A stretch of DNA of 64,000 nucleotides. It comes from Gemmatimonas aurantiaca (GTDB lineage Bacteria; Gemmatimonadota; Gemmatimonadetes; Gemmatimonadales; Gemmatimonadaceae). A program made the translations under genes and the position numbers. Shown in pieces: positions 1 through 8,511 of this stretch. The DNA lies in assembly GCF_037190085.1 (NCBI RefSeq), contig NZ_JBBCJO010000010.1:1-64000 (forward strand), in the 5' to 3' direction. Positions within the stretch are counted from its first letter, which is position 1; every line of letters begins with the position of its first letter. The notes beneath the pieces are model-generated. The model saw only the letters and a program-made list of their open reading frames with translations, did no database searches and had not been told where the DNA came from.

Positions 1-91
1 CCCCGCATAACACCGGTAAAAACCGTTTTTGATCCGTTTTGTTACGGCCCCTTCCGTGTAATCCGCGGCAATGTTTTTTTGTTGTTGGTGA
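1..91. repeat. Dispersed inverted-repeat element, family A, truncated at window edge
   Basis: From about position 29 this stretch matches the right arm of the palindromic element at 5421-5567. It shares TGATCCGT, then TCCG-GTAATCCG-GGC, then a T run followed by GTTGTTG. Only the right half and part of the loop are visible; the left arm lies outside the window or is degraded. It lies just upstream of the gene at 125. No gene was seen in it. Confidence 0.6.
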
Positions 92-124
92 GCCAACTCC
101 CCCGAATCCGACGCGTGTTCCGGT

Positions 125-868
125 ATGGCGTCGTCGAACAGTGTGGAAGCCCGGATCAGTGCCGGAGTGAGTGTCGCCGCCGGCCAGGACCCCCGGCACG
201 AGGTGTATGTGCGCGTCATCCGGCCGGTGGAGGCCGACGTGCTCGAGGCGCGGGGCGTGCTGGCGGTGGTGGTGGAATGCCGCGGCGCTCCCGGCGTCGG
301 TCTGGCCGCCCGCCTGCTCGTGGAAACGGTCGTCCGGCATTTCGAGCGCGGCGCGCGGAATGGCGAGGACTGGCTGGTACGGGCTCTCGAAGCCGGTTGT
401 GAGGCGGTCCGCGGGGCTGCGGGACGGCTGCGGTTCATGCGCGGTGTGACGGTGAGCGGCGTGGCCCTGCTGCTGCATCAGGGTGTCGCCCATGGGGCGT
501 TCATCGGCAGCACCCCGCTCTATCTGGCGCGGGGCCGGACCTGGTACCGGTTGTCGGGAGACGAGGTCACGCAGCCGCTCTCCCGTGCCATGGCGGTGAC
601 CTGGGCGCAGCCGCTGATGATCGACGCCACCGACCGGTTCCTGCTCTGCAACCGGGCGCTGAGCCAGGCGCACCGATCGTCCACCGAGGGGGGATCGCCG
701 TCCGGTCCGGCGTTCCGGACCACGCCGCCAACGCACCATCCTCAACTCGTCTGCGATGCGCTGATCGCCGAAGCGCGGGCGATCGAACGACAGGCGCCCC
801 TGGCGACCGCTCTCCTGGCGGTGGAAGAGAACGGGACACGTTCGGGACATTCCCCACTCGCGTTGTGA
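125..868 (+). CDS. Degenerate PP2C (PPM)-like protein, probably catalytically dead
   Basis: 247 residues. The pattern follows the PPM phosphatase fold seen in full at 7524-8465, with every metal-ligand position replaced. The CDGMGG block corresponds to an ECRGAPG block near residue 52. The GDSRCYLL strand corresponds to GSTPLYLA near residue 128. FLLCSDGL corresponds to FLLCNRAL near residue 174. The terminal GLDNISAV block corresponds to PLATALLAV. Hydrophobic spacing between blocks is kept, which suggests a folded pseudophosphatase rather than a decaying gene. No signal peptide or membrane segment is seen, so it is probably cytoplasmic. No clear Shine-Dalgarno lies before the ATG. The kinase/phosphatase operon begins 4.7 kb away on the other strand, which suggests, but does not show, a regulatory link. 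The family call comes from motif alignment by eye. Confidence 0.55.
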   Translation: MASSNSVEARISAGVSVAAGQDPRHEVYVRVIRPVEADVLEARGVLAVVVECRGAPGVGLAARLLVETVVRHFERGARNGEDWLVRALEAGCEAVRGAAGRLRFMRGVTVSGVALLLHQGVAHGAFIGSTPLYLARGRTWYRLSGDEVTQPLSRAMAVTWAQPLMIDATDRFLLCNRALSQAHRSSTEGGSPSGPAFRTTPPTHHPQLVCDALIAEARAIERQAPLATALLAVEENGTRSGHSPLAL

Positions 869-927
869 GCTGCCCGGGTGCACTTCTACGCGTGTTGGGT
901 GTGAACCTGTCACCGGAGGAGTACGGA

Positions 928-3900
928 ATGCATGTCATACGTCGACCGGCGCTGCAGTCGGAGACTGTACGCAGGGCCAGAACGCGAGAAAGCGCCGGGG
1001 GTCGTTCCGAGGTGAACGGGTCCGGCAGTGGTGGGGCATGGTCCCACCTGATCCCCACCCGCCTGGCACGGGTGGTGGGGGTGAGCATGACAACGCTGCT
1101 GTTCGCGGCGTGCGGCGGCGGTGAGGCTTCGGCGCCCAAACCCGTGGCCGTCGTCGACGTGTCTCCCACCACGATCAGCGTGCAGCCGGGTCAGTCGTCC
1201 ACGCTGACGGCGACGCCGCGCGACGCCGACGGCAATATTCTCGCCGGTCGTCAGGTGACCTGGACGTCCGGAAACACCGCCGTGGCCACGGTTTCTTCCG
1301 GGGGTGCGGTGACCGGGGTATCCGATGGCAGCACGTCCATCTCGGCCAGCGTGGGCGGGGTGAGCGGCAGTGCCTCCGTCACCGTGCGTTCCACGGTGGC
1401 GACGGTGGCCGTGACGCCCTCCACGGGTACGGTCACCGTGAGTCGCGCGCCCCTGCAGCTGTCTGCCGAACCGCGCAATGCCAATGGGGCTGCGCTGGCC
1501 GGACGTGCGGTGACGTGGAACTCCTCGGCACCGACCATCGCCACCGTGTCGGCCACAGGCCTGGTGTCGGCCGTGGCGCCCGGTTCGGTCATCATCAGTG
1601 CCGCGAGTGAAGGTGTCACGGGCACCTCGAACATCACCGTGGCACCCAATCCCTGCAGTGTGGTGCGGGCCGTGACGCTCGGGCAGACAGTGTCGGGCAC
1701 TTTCACGGCGAACGACTGCAAGCTGAGCGACAGCACGGCCATCCAGCGTTATGGCTTCACGCTGACCGCCCGCACGAAAGTGGAGATCCTGATGTCCAGC
1801 ACGGCGCTGGACTCCTATCTCTTCCTCGCCGATACCGATCTCAACGTCATCGACGAAGACGATGACGGAGATGGGGGCAGCAACGCGCGCATCATGCGCA
1901 CGCTGCCGGCCGGTCGCTATGAAATCATCACCAACGCCTACAGTCCCAACACGTATGGCGCGTATCAGCTGACACTGCGCACCGCGCCGGCCGTATGCAC
2001 CACGGGACGCGCGTCCACTGTCCCGCTGACGTTGTCGACCAACCTGACCACGTCGGCCTGTCGTCTCAACGACGGCAGCTATCAGGATCGCTACGACATC
2101 AACGTCACGACCCGCGCCATCTATCGCGTGGACGTGTCCAGTACGGCCTTCGATGCCGTGGCCGTGCTGATCGACCAGAACGAGCGCATCATCGCCCAGG
2201 ACGACGACAGCGGTGAAGACACCGACGCCCGCTTCGAAGTGCTGCTCGATCCCGGCCGGTACACGGTGCTGGCGACCGCGTATCCCCGGCAGACGGGTTC
2301 GTATCGCATCACACTGGCTCAGGCGGTGGATCCGTGTGGTGTGAACAAGACCCTCGTGCTCGGTCAGGCGACGATCAACACGCTCAGTCGCACCGATTGC
2401 GCGCTGGGAGACGGCGGAGGCAGTGCCCGCTATCTGCATCGGTACGCCCTCACGGTGAACACGCCCACGTCGTTGCAGATCGACATGACGAGTACGGAAG
2501 TCGACGCGTATCTCGTGGTGCAGAATGCTTCGACGGGTGCGGTGGTGGCCGAGAACGACGATGCGTCGAGCACGACGCGGAACGCGCGCATCCTGGCCAC
2601 GTTCCCGGCCGGCTCGTACATCGTGAACGCGACCACGTACGATCCCGGCGAAACCGGTTCGTATCAGATCAGCGCCACGGTCGCGCAGAATTCCGGTGTG
2701 AGTGTGGCGGTCACGCCCACAGTGATGTCGCTCGTGCCGGGTCAGACCCAGTCGGCGCGCAGTACGGTGACCGGCAGCAGCAACACCGCCGTCATCTGGC
2801 AGAGCAGCAACACCAATGTCGCCACGGTGACCACGGCCGGTCTGGTTCGCGCGATCACGCCGGGCACGGCCACCATTTCGGCCATCTCACAGGCCGATCC
2901 GCGGGTCGGGGCCTCGATCGCCGTGACGGTGGCAGCCACCGACGGCAGCGTGAATCTGGACATCGCCGGCATGTACGTGGTGCAGTCGGTGCAGCAGCAG
3001 GACGGCCGTATTCCCCTCGTGGCCAACCGGCAAGCGGTCGCCCGGGTGTTCGTGCGCGGCAGTCGGGTGGGTCTGGGCGCCGTGCAGGTCCGCCTGCGTG
3101 TGTTCCAGGGCAGCACCGAACTCGCGAACTCCATCGCCACCGCCACGCCCACCACGGTGATGGACGAGAGTTGCTGCTCGGCGGACTTCCCGTTGCCTGG
3201 GTCGATGATCAGGGCCGGTGTCTCGCTGGTGGCGGATGTCGATCCGAACAACACCGTTCCTGAATCGAACGAAGCGGACAACACGTATCCGCAGGTCGGT
3301 TCGATGGCGCTCAACGTGATCACGGTGCCGCCGATGGTGGTGAAGATCGTGCCCGTGCAGCAGGGACGGAGCGGGCCCACCGGCGAACCGACCAACTCGC
3401 TGTTCAGCATCTTCCGGTCGATCTGGCCGTTCGAGACCATCACGGCCACGGCCCGTGTGCCCCTGGTCATCGACTACACGGTCGGCACGCAGAATTTCGA
3501 CGACTGGATCCGTCTCGTGCGTGACGTGGAGATCGTGCGGCAGACCGAAGGTGGCGCGCACTATTACTACGGTCTGCTGAGAACCCGCGGCACGAGTGGG
3601 GTGCTGGGGTTGGCCAACGGGATTCCGGCGCGCACCGCGATCGGTGTGGACGAAGGTTCGGATTTCGGACCGCTGGAAGCGCGGCTCACCTTCGCGCACG
3701 AACTCGGGCATACGATGAACCTGCGGCACTCGCCGTGTGGTGGAGCAGCCGGCCCCGATCCGAACTATCCGTTCTCGGATGGTCGCACGGGTGTGTACGG
3801 CATGGACACGTACAGCGGCAACGCGATCAAGGGCCCCGTCCTGAACGACATCATGACGTACTGCCCGAACCAGTGGGTGAGCGCGTACAACTACCGCCGG

Positions 3901-4548
3901 GTGATGGATTTCCGTCAGGCGAATCCGAACGGCTACGGCAACCTGGCCGCGGCCACGCGGGTGCTGCTGGTGTCCGGCGCGGTTTCGGCGGCAGGCATCA
4001 CGGTGGACCCGGCCTTCTCGATCACGGCGTCGCCCGCGGCATTCGATCTCAAGGGCACGCATGCGGTCGACGGGTTCGATGTGAACGGCCGTCAGGTGTT
4101 CAGCTGGCGCTTCACGCCGCATCGGGTGGAGGACGCGCGCAGCGAACAGGATGCCTTCGTGGTGGCGGTGCCGCTCAGCGACGCCGCGCAGGCCACGGTG
4201 GCACGCCTGGTGGTGCGCGAAGTGAGTGCGGCGGCGTCCGCGCGCAGTGCCGTACGGGTGAGTGCACTCAGCATGGCGGCGAACGATGCGATGGCCGCCA
4301 CGCCGGTGAACGCCCTCGCGCGGCTGCGTCGTTCGGGAAGTGTCACGGAACTCGTGTGGTCGTCGGCCACCACACCGGCCGTGATGGTGCGGGACCGGAG
4401 CACGGGTGACGTGATCGCCCTGGTGCGCAACGGCACGCTGAACCTCTCGCAGTTCGGCAGCCTCGAGCAGCTCGATCTGCACGTCTCCGACGGCACGAAG
4501 AGCGCGCGGCTCGTCATCGATGCCGCCACGGGAGCGCTCCGTCGATGA
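928..4548 (+). CDS. Large BIG2/PPC-domain lipoprotein with zinc metalloprotease domain
   Basis: About 1206 residues from the ATG at 928, chosen because GGAGGA ends 7 nt upstream. A GTG at 865 overlaps the previous stop but has no ribosome site. A hydrophobic stretch ends in lipobox LFAAC (Cys about 62), so the protein is probably a lipoprotein with a long N-terminal tail. In order: two BIG2 Ig-like repeats (about 74-238), three pre-peptidase C-terminal-like domains of about 115 residues each starting near a Cys (about 240-590), a third BIG2 repeat, a CARDB-like domain, and a protease domain with HELGHTMNLRH at about 924 (HExxHxxxxxH, zinc ligands and Glu). DIMTYC further on is a possible Met-turn. 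The product is probably an extracellular or surface protease. The position-8 Asn replaces the usual metzincin Gly. Its stop overlaps the next start. Confidence 0.8.
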   Translation: MHVIRRPALQSETVRRARTRESAGGRSEVNGSGSGGAWSHLIPTRLARVVGVSMTTLLFAACGGGEASAPKPVAVVDVSPTTISVQPGQSSTLTATPRDADGNILAGRQVTWTSGNTAVATVSSGGAVTGVSDGSTSISASVGGVSGSASVTVRSTVATVAVTPSTGTVTVSRAPLQLSAEPRNANGAALAGRAVTWNSSAPTIATVSATGLVSAVAPGSVIISAASEGVTGTSNITVAPNPCSVVRAVTLGQTVSGTFTANDCKLSDSTAIQRYGFTLTARTKVEILMSSTALDSYLFLADTDLNVIDEDDDGDGGSNARIMRTLPAGRYEIITNAYSPNTYGAYQLTLRTAPAVCTTGRASTVPLTLSTNLTTSACRLNDGSYQDRYDINVTTRAIYRVDVSSTAFDAVAVLIDQNERIIAQDDDSGEDTDARFEVLLDPGRYTVLATAYPRQTGSYRITLAQAVDPCGVNKTLVLGQATINTLSRTDCALGDGGGSARYLHRYALTVNTPTSLQIDMTSTEVDAYLVVQNASTGAVVAENDDASSTTRNARILATFPAGSYIVNATTYDPGETGSYQISATVAQNSGVSVAVTPTVMSLVPGQTQSARSTVTGSSNTAVIWQSSNTNVATVTTAGLVRAITPGTATISAISQADPRVGASIAVTVAATDGSVNLDIAGMYVVQSVQQQDGRIPLVANRQAVARVFVRGSRVGLGAVQVRLRVFQGSTELANSIATATPTTVMDESCCSADFPLPGSMIRAGVSLVADVDPNNTVPESNEADNTYPQVGSMALNVITVPPMVVKIVPVQQGRSGPTGEPTNSLFSIFRSIWPFETITATARVPLVIDYTVGTQNFDDWIRLVRDVEIVRQTEGGAHYYYGLLRTRGTSGVLGLANGIPARTAIGVDEGSDFGPLEARLTFAHELGHTMNLRHSPCGGAAGPDPNYPFSDGRTGVYGMDTYSGNAIKGPVLNDIMTYCPNQWVSAYNYRRVMDFRQANPNGYGNLAAATRVLLVSGAVSAAGITVDPAFSITASPAAFDLKGTHAVDGFDVNGRQVFSWRFTPHRVEDARSEQDAFVVAVPLSDAAQATVARLVVREVSAAASARSAVRVSALSMAANDAMAATPVNALARLRRSGSVTELVWSSATTPAVMVRDRSTGDVIALVRNGTLNLSQFGSLEQLDLHVSDGTKSARLVIDAATGALRR

Positions 4549-5129
4549 ACATGCGCTCCCGCATCGCCCTGTTCGCGCTGCTCGTGATTGGCTCGGTGAC
4601 CGGTTCGGCGTGCCGTACGCCGGCCGCCGAGCGGAATCCCGGGGATTCCACGACCATGCCGGCGGGTACCCAATCGGGTACGTCGTCGGCAGATGGTCCG
4701 GCCACCGCGAGCATGCCCGCCGCGCTCCTTCTGGAGCGCGGCCCCTGCTACGGACGGTGCCCGGTGTACAGCGTGGCGCTCTTCACCGACGGCAGTGTGT
4801 ATTTCGATGGACGGGACCACGTGGGCAGCAGCGGCATCCACAAGAGCGCGGTCGCGTCATCGGATGTCGCGGCGCTGCTCGCGCGGTTCCGTCAGGGCTT
4901 CTTCGCGCTGAAGGACACCCTGTACACACAGGATACGCCGGGCTGCGGCAACTTCGTGACCGATGGCCCGTCCATCAACATCGCGCTGCAGGATGGAACA
5001 CGCAGTCGGCGCGTGCGTCTCGATGGGGGGTGCACGGGCGCTCCTGCTCTCATTCGTCAATTCGGTGCGGCGATCGACAGTGTCGCGCGCACCTCGTCCT
5101 GGATCGTCGGAAACGGAGGAACGGACTGA
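4545..5129 (+). CDS. DUF6438-type lipoprotein
   Basis: 194 residues. The ATG overlaps the stop of the upstream protease gene (ATGA), so translation is probably coupled. The signal peptide ends in a lipobox near SVTGSAC (Cys about 22), followed by a Ser/Thr/Gly-rich linker. The folded part starts near residue 62 with LLERGPCYGRCPVYSVALF, typical of DUF6438. It continues with a G-F-DG-YF-G pattern and a conserved Cys in TPGCGNF. Biochemical function is unknown. Location is probably the periplasmic face of a membrane. The overlap with the protease gene suggests co-expression. Confidence 0.7.
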   Translation: MNMRSRIALFALLVIGSVTGSACRTPAAERNPGDSTTMPAGTQSGTSSADGPATASMPAALLLERGPCYGRCPVYSVALFTDGSVYFDGRDHVGSSGIHKSAVASSDVAALLARFRQGFFALKDTLYTQDTPGCGNFVTDGPSINIALQDGTRSRRVRLDGGCTGAPALIRQFGAAIDSVARTSSWIVGNGGTD

Positions 5130-5407
5130 TGTTGATCTCCACGACCCTCGCGCTGGTTCTCGCGATCGTGCAGCCACCGGCCAGCAGCACCTCGGCGGCG
5201 CCGGTGAGTGGTACGGCTGCCGTGAACGCGGTGAGTGACCATCTGCAGAAACATCCCAAGCGGAAGATGACGGCAGCCACGGCAAAAAAGGCTGCTGCCC
5301 GTGACGCGGCGGCCGGCGCCGGTGCATCGGGCAGCGCCTCGACAAAAGCCCCCGCGCCGCCGGCCGTGAAACCGGCTGCGAAGAAGAAGCCCGCTTCGAC
5401 GCGCTGA
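5129..5407 (+). CDS. Small exported Ala/Lys/Pro-rich protein
   Basis: 92 residues. The ATG overlaps the previous TGA and GGAGGA lies 8 nt upstream, which fixes this start. The first 16 residues (MLISTTLALVLAIVQP) form a short hydrophobic signal-like segment. The rest is low complexity: a basic KHPKRK patch, then Ala/Gly/Ser/Thr and a KPAAKKKPASTR tail, resembling histone-H1-like or nucleoid-type basic tails. No domain is recognised. It is the third gene of an apparent operon with the protease and DUF6438 genes. The inverted repeat at 5421 follows directly. Confidence 0.55.
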   Translation: MLISTTLALVLAIVQPPASSTSAAPVSGTAAVNAVSDHLQKHPKRKMTAATAKKAAARDAAAGAGASGSASTKAPAPPAVKPAAKKKPASTR

Positions 5408-5420
5408 GGCGCGGGCACAC

Positions 5421-5567
5421 AACACAAACAACAAAAAAGCGTTGCCACGGATTACGCGGATGGGGCGGAAACTGCACGGATAACTACGGAAAAGCACCCG
5501 TTGTTGATCCGTGTTGTTTCCGCCCCATCCGCGTAATCCGTGGCGACGCTTTTTGTTGTTGTCTGTT
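5421..5567. repeat. Family A inverted repeat, possible bidirectional terminator
   Basis: Two arms of about 60 nt are almost perfect reverse complements. The core is GCCACGGATTACGCGGATG then GGGCGGAAAC on the left, mirrored on the right. The loop is about 18 nt. The outer ends are CAACAAAAAAGCG on the left and CGCTTTTTGTTGTTG on the right, so each strand has a T run after the stem. It lies between the ends of two convergent genes (5407 plus, 5572 minus). Related copies are at 1-91 and 52342-52477. Confidence 0.8.
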
Positions 5568-5571
5568 CGAT

Positions 5572-7527
5572 CTATTTCAGCGAGAGCGCGCCCGAAGGCC
5601 GCACGCTCAGCACACGCCAGCGTGAGCCGTCGCGTTGCAGTTCCGCCGTGAATTGCCCCGAGCGCTTGCGGTTCGCACCAAAGGGCGAGCGCACGTTCAC
5701 GTCGGAGGAGAAGGAGGCGTTGGCATGGGATCCCTGGAGATCCACGTCGAGGCCCTGCGGCGCGCCCACCGAGATACGCCCTTCGCGGGCCAATGCGACC
5801 CAGTCGCTCCTGAGATTGCCCTGCAGCAGGGATTCCGCACCGGAGACCTGGGCGAGTTCACCCAACGCATTCGAAAGCACGGAGCGAATGGCGTCACGCG
5901 CCGCGCTCGCCGTTTCCACGGTGGCGGGCGCAGGACTCGGCGACGGCGTGACGGGTGGAACAACCGATCGTACATCGTCGCCTCCGCTGCGTGGAGGTTC
6001 GTTGGAGCCGGACGATCCATCCGATGATCCGCCGCCTCGCGCACGCTGCGCCGGGGGATTCGGTGTACGCTCGCGGCTGCCCGAGCCGGCGGGTGGAGAG
6101 GAAGGGGGAACGACGGGTTCCGACGGCACCGGTCCCGCGGCCGGCGGAACACGCAGCGAGGAGGCGTCTTCGCCCGGCGCATTGGAGACCGAACCCCCGC
6201 CCGCTGGATCGGGAGTGACGGCCACGGTATCGGCGGCCGGCTGCTCCGGCGGAGGCGCCGGCGGTGTACGCCAGGCCCGTACACCCAGACCGGCCGCGGC
6301 GAAGATCACGCCCGCCGCGGCGTAGACACGCCAGTCGGTCCAGCGATGCGCCGTAATGCCCGTACCGTTGCCGGTTGCCGTGGACTCCATGGAAGAGCCG
6401 ATCCGTGTGGGCTTCGGATACTCCCCTGTGCTCGTGATCGACGCCTCCGCGAGCCGCGTTTGTGCAACCGGGCGGGCATCGGCAAGACGGGTTTCCGCGA
6501 TCGACCCGGCGGAATGCGCATCCGGTCCCGCATCGGGTCGCGCATCACGCCGCAATTCACGCCGCAATTCGCGTTGCGGCTCGCGCGTGACGGGTGCGTC
6601 GGCGTCCGCCACATCCGCATCCGGGTGATCGTCCGGGCCGGCATCCACCGCCAGCCGCGTCTCCGGTGCGGGGGTGGAACGCTTCTCGTTCCGTGTGCGC
6701 GCCGCCGCCGGTGCGAGTTCGAGCGCCCGTGCCAGCTCCTGCGAAAACGCCATCGCGTTCGGGAAGCGATGTGTCGGTTCGTTGGCCATCGCGCGGAACA
6801 CGATGTGGTCCACGATCGACGGAACCTCGGGCACGAATTCACTGGGCGGCGGTGGGGGATCATTGAGCTTCTTCATCATGAGCGCATAGTCCGAATCGGC
6901 GTCGAACGCCATGCGGCCCGTGATGAGTTCGAAGAGCACCGCCCCGACCGCATAGAGATCGGTGCGGCCGTCCACTTCCTGACCGCGCAGCTGCTCCGGC
7001 GCCATGTACATCGGCGTGCCCACCGCGTGTCCCACCTGGGTCTGTCGGCTGCGACCCAGCATGCGCGCGATGCCGAAGTCCATCACCTTCACGGCGCCAT
7101 TGTGCGCCAGCATGACGTTCGCCGGCTTGATGTCGCGGTGCACCACGCCCATATCGTGTGCATGATCGAGCGCATCGAGCATGGCGATGCACAATTCGCA
7201 CGCCCGCGGCCAGGTGATGCGCCCCGAGCGTTCCACGATCGTTTCCAGTGTGTCGCCACGCACGAACTCCATGATCATCAGCAGTTCGTCGCCGTGTTGC
7301 TCGAGACCGTGCAGCGTGGCGATGCGCGGATGACTCAGACGCGCCAGCGCCTTGGCTTCCTGCCGGAAACGCTCCACCAGCGCTTCCTTCCGCGCGAGAT
7401 CGGGGCGCAGCACCTTGATGGCCACTTCACGGTCGAGCATGCGATCGACCGCCCGGTACACACTGCCCATCCCCCCGTCGCCGAGCCGGTCGACGATGCG
7501 GTAGTTCCCGACGACACGCCCGATCAT
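5572..7527 (-). CDS. PknB-type membrane Ser/Thr protein kinase
   Basis: 651 residues. The N-terminal kinase domain (about 8-270) has a Gly-rich loop (LGDGGMGSVY), the VAIK lysine, the HRDIKPANV catalytic loop, DFG and an APEQL block, so it should be active. A long Pro/Asp/Arg-rich juxtamembrane linker follows, including a repetitive ELRRELRRDARPDAGPDA stretch. One membrane helix lies near 395-415 (VYAAAGVIFAAAGLGVRAW). The C-terminus is extracytoplasmic: a Pro/Ser-rich spacer and a folded tail of about 110 residues with no recognised family. The ATG overlaps the end of the phosphatase gene (7524-7527), so it is the last gene of the operon. Its substrate is unknown; the FHA protein of the same operon is a reasonable candidate. 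Confidence 0.92.
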   Translation of the reverse strand: MIGRVVGNYRIVDRLGDGGMGSVYRAVDRMLDREVAIKVLRPDLARKEALVERFRQEAKALARLSHPRIATLHGLEQHGDELLMIMEFVRGDTLETIVERSGRITWPRACELCIAMLDALDHAHDMGVVHRDIKPANVMLAHNGAVKVMDFGIARMLGRSRQTQVGHAVGTPMYMAPEQLRGQEVDGRTDLYAVGAVLFELITGRMAFDADSDYALMMKKLNDPPPPPSEFVPEVPSIVDHIVFRAMANEPTHRFPNAMAFSQELARALELAPAAARTRNEKRSTPAPETRLAVDAGPDDHPDADVADADAPVTREPQRELRRELRRDARPDAGPDAHSAGSIAETRLADARPVAQTRLAEASITSTGEYPKPTRIGSSMESTATGNGTGITAHRWTDWRVYAAAGVIFAAAGLGVRAWRTPPAPPPEQPAADTVAVTPDPAGGGSVSNAPGEDASSLRVPPAAGPVPSEPVVPPSSPPAGSGSRERTPNPPAQRARGGGSSDGSSGSNEPPRSGGDDVRSVVPPVTPSPSPAPATVETASAARDAIRSVLSNALGELAQVSGAESLLQGNLRSDWVALAREGRISVGAPQGLDVDLQGSHANASFSSDVNVRSPFGANRKRSGQFTAELQRDGSRWRVLSVRPSGALSLK

Positions 7528-8465
7528 GACACGATTCCGATCGTGCGGGTGATGCCGGGCGCTGCCGCCGGACGATCGGCCGCACGGAGATGCACGATCA
7601 CCGCCGAGATGTTGTCGAGACCACCCCGTTCCCGGGCGAGCGCGATGAGCCGGTCGCAGGCCACCTGCGCGTGCGGCAATCCGTGGGTCATCACCGTCCG
7701 GATGTCTTCATCGCTCACGAGATCGTAGAGTCCGTCGGAACAGAGCAGAAACACATCGTCGGGTTGCACGATGAAGGGATGATTCCAGCTGCTCACCTCG
7801 ATGGAGGCATGACTGCCCAGGGCCCGCGAGATGACATTCTTGTCCGGATGATGACGCGCCTCTTCGAGCGAGAGGATGCCGCGCCGCACCATGTCCATCA
7901 CCGCGGAGTGGTCTTCCGTCATGAGGAGGAGATCGCCTCCCCGCAGCAGATAGCAGCGCGAATCGCCCACGTGTGCGCACCAGGCGGCGCCGTCGCGCAG
8001 GATCAGCGCACAGCAGGTCGTGCCCATGCCGCGCAACGCGGGCTGCCGGCGTCCGGCATCGTGAATGGCACGATTGGCTGCCTGGATGGCCTGTACCAGC
8101 GCGTCGGGCAGTTGGGTGTCATTGACGTCGAGTGTGTGCACGATCGTGTCGCGCGCGAGTGCACTGGCCACTTCACCGGCTTCGTGTCCCCCCATGCCGT
8201 CGCACACGAGGGCCAGCACACCATGCTGGCGCATCGCCCGTTCGGAATCGGGAACCCGCAGCAGCAACGCGTCCTCATTGAGTTCCCGCACACAACCCGG
8301 ATCGGTGGCCGTGCCGGTCTCGAGATGCCAGGGTGCGGCGGCGGCCACCACCCGTCGCTGATCGTTCGTATCGCGCAGCGGATCGACATGTCGGCGCGCG
8401 GACGAAGCGGGAGAGGCCGTGCTCTGGCCGGTGAACCAACCGACGACGGTTTGCAGTAACGACAT
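7524..8465 (-). CDS. PP2C-family Ser/Thr protein phosphatase
   Basis: 313 residues, matching the Stp/PrpC class. Metal-binding residues are all present: RELNEDA (first Asp), CDGMGGHEAG, HVGDSRCYLL, LLCSDGL and GLDNISAV. About 45 N-terminal residues precede the domain, with no clear membrane helix. It probably dephosphorylates the two kinases of the operon and their targets. It overlaps the downstream kinase start by 4 nt and lies 46 nt after the other kinase. In bacteria PP2C and PknB-type kinases are commonly encoded together as opposing enzymes. Confidence 0.93.
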   Translation of the reverse strand: MSLLQTVVGWFTGQSTASPASSARRHVDPLRDTNDQRRVVAAAAPWHLETGTATDPGCVRELNEDALLLRVPDSERAMRQHGVLALVCDGMGGHEAGEVASALARDTIVHTLDVNDTQLPDALVQAIQAANRAIHDAGRRQPALRGMGTTCCALILRDGAAWCAHVGDSRCYLLRGGDLLLMTEDHSAVMDMVRRGILSLEEARHHPDKNVISRALGSHASIEVSSWNHPFIVQPDDVFLLCSDGLYDLVSDEDIRTVMTHGLPHAQVACDRLIALARERGGLDNISAVIVHLRAADRPAAAPGITRTIGIVS

Positions 8466-8511
8466 GACGCGCTCGTGATGACCAGGATGACTGGAGAGAA
8501 TGCGATGAATG

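Noticed and set aside
6346..7728. 460-codon plus-strand frame over the kinase and phosphatase genes
   Set aside because: Arg/His-rich translation with no domain; opposite two well-supported enzymes.
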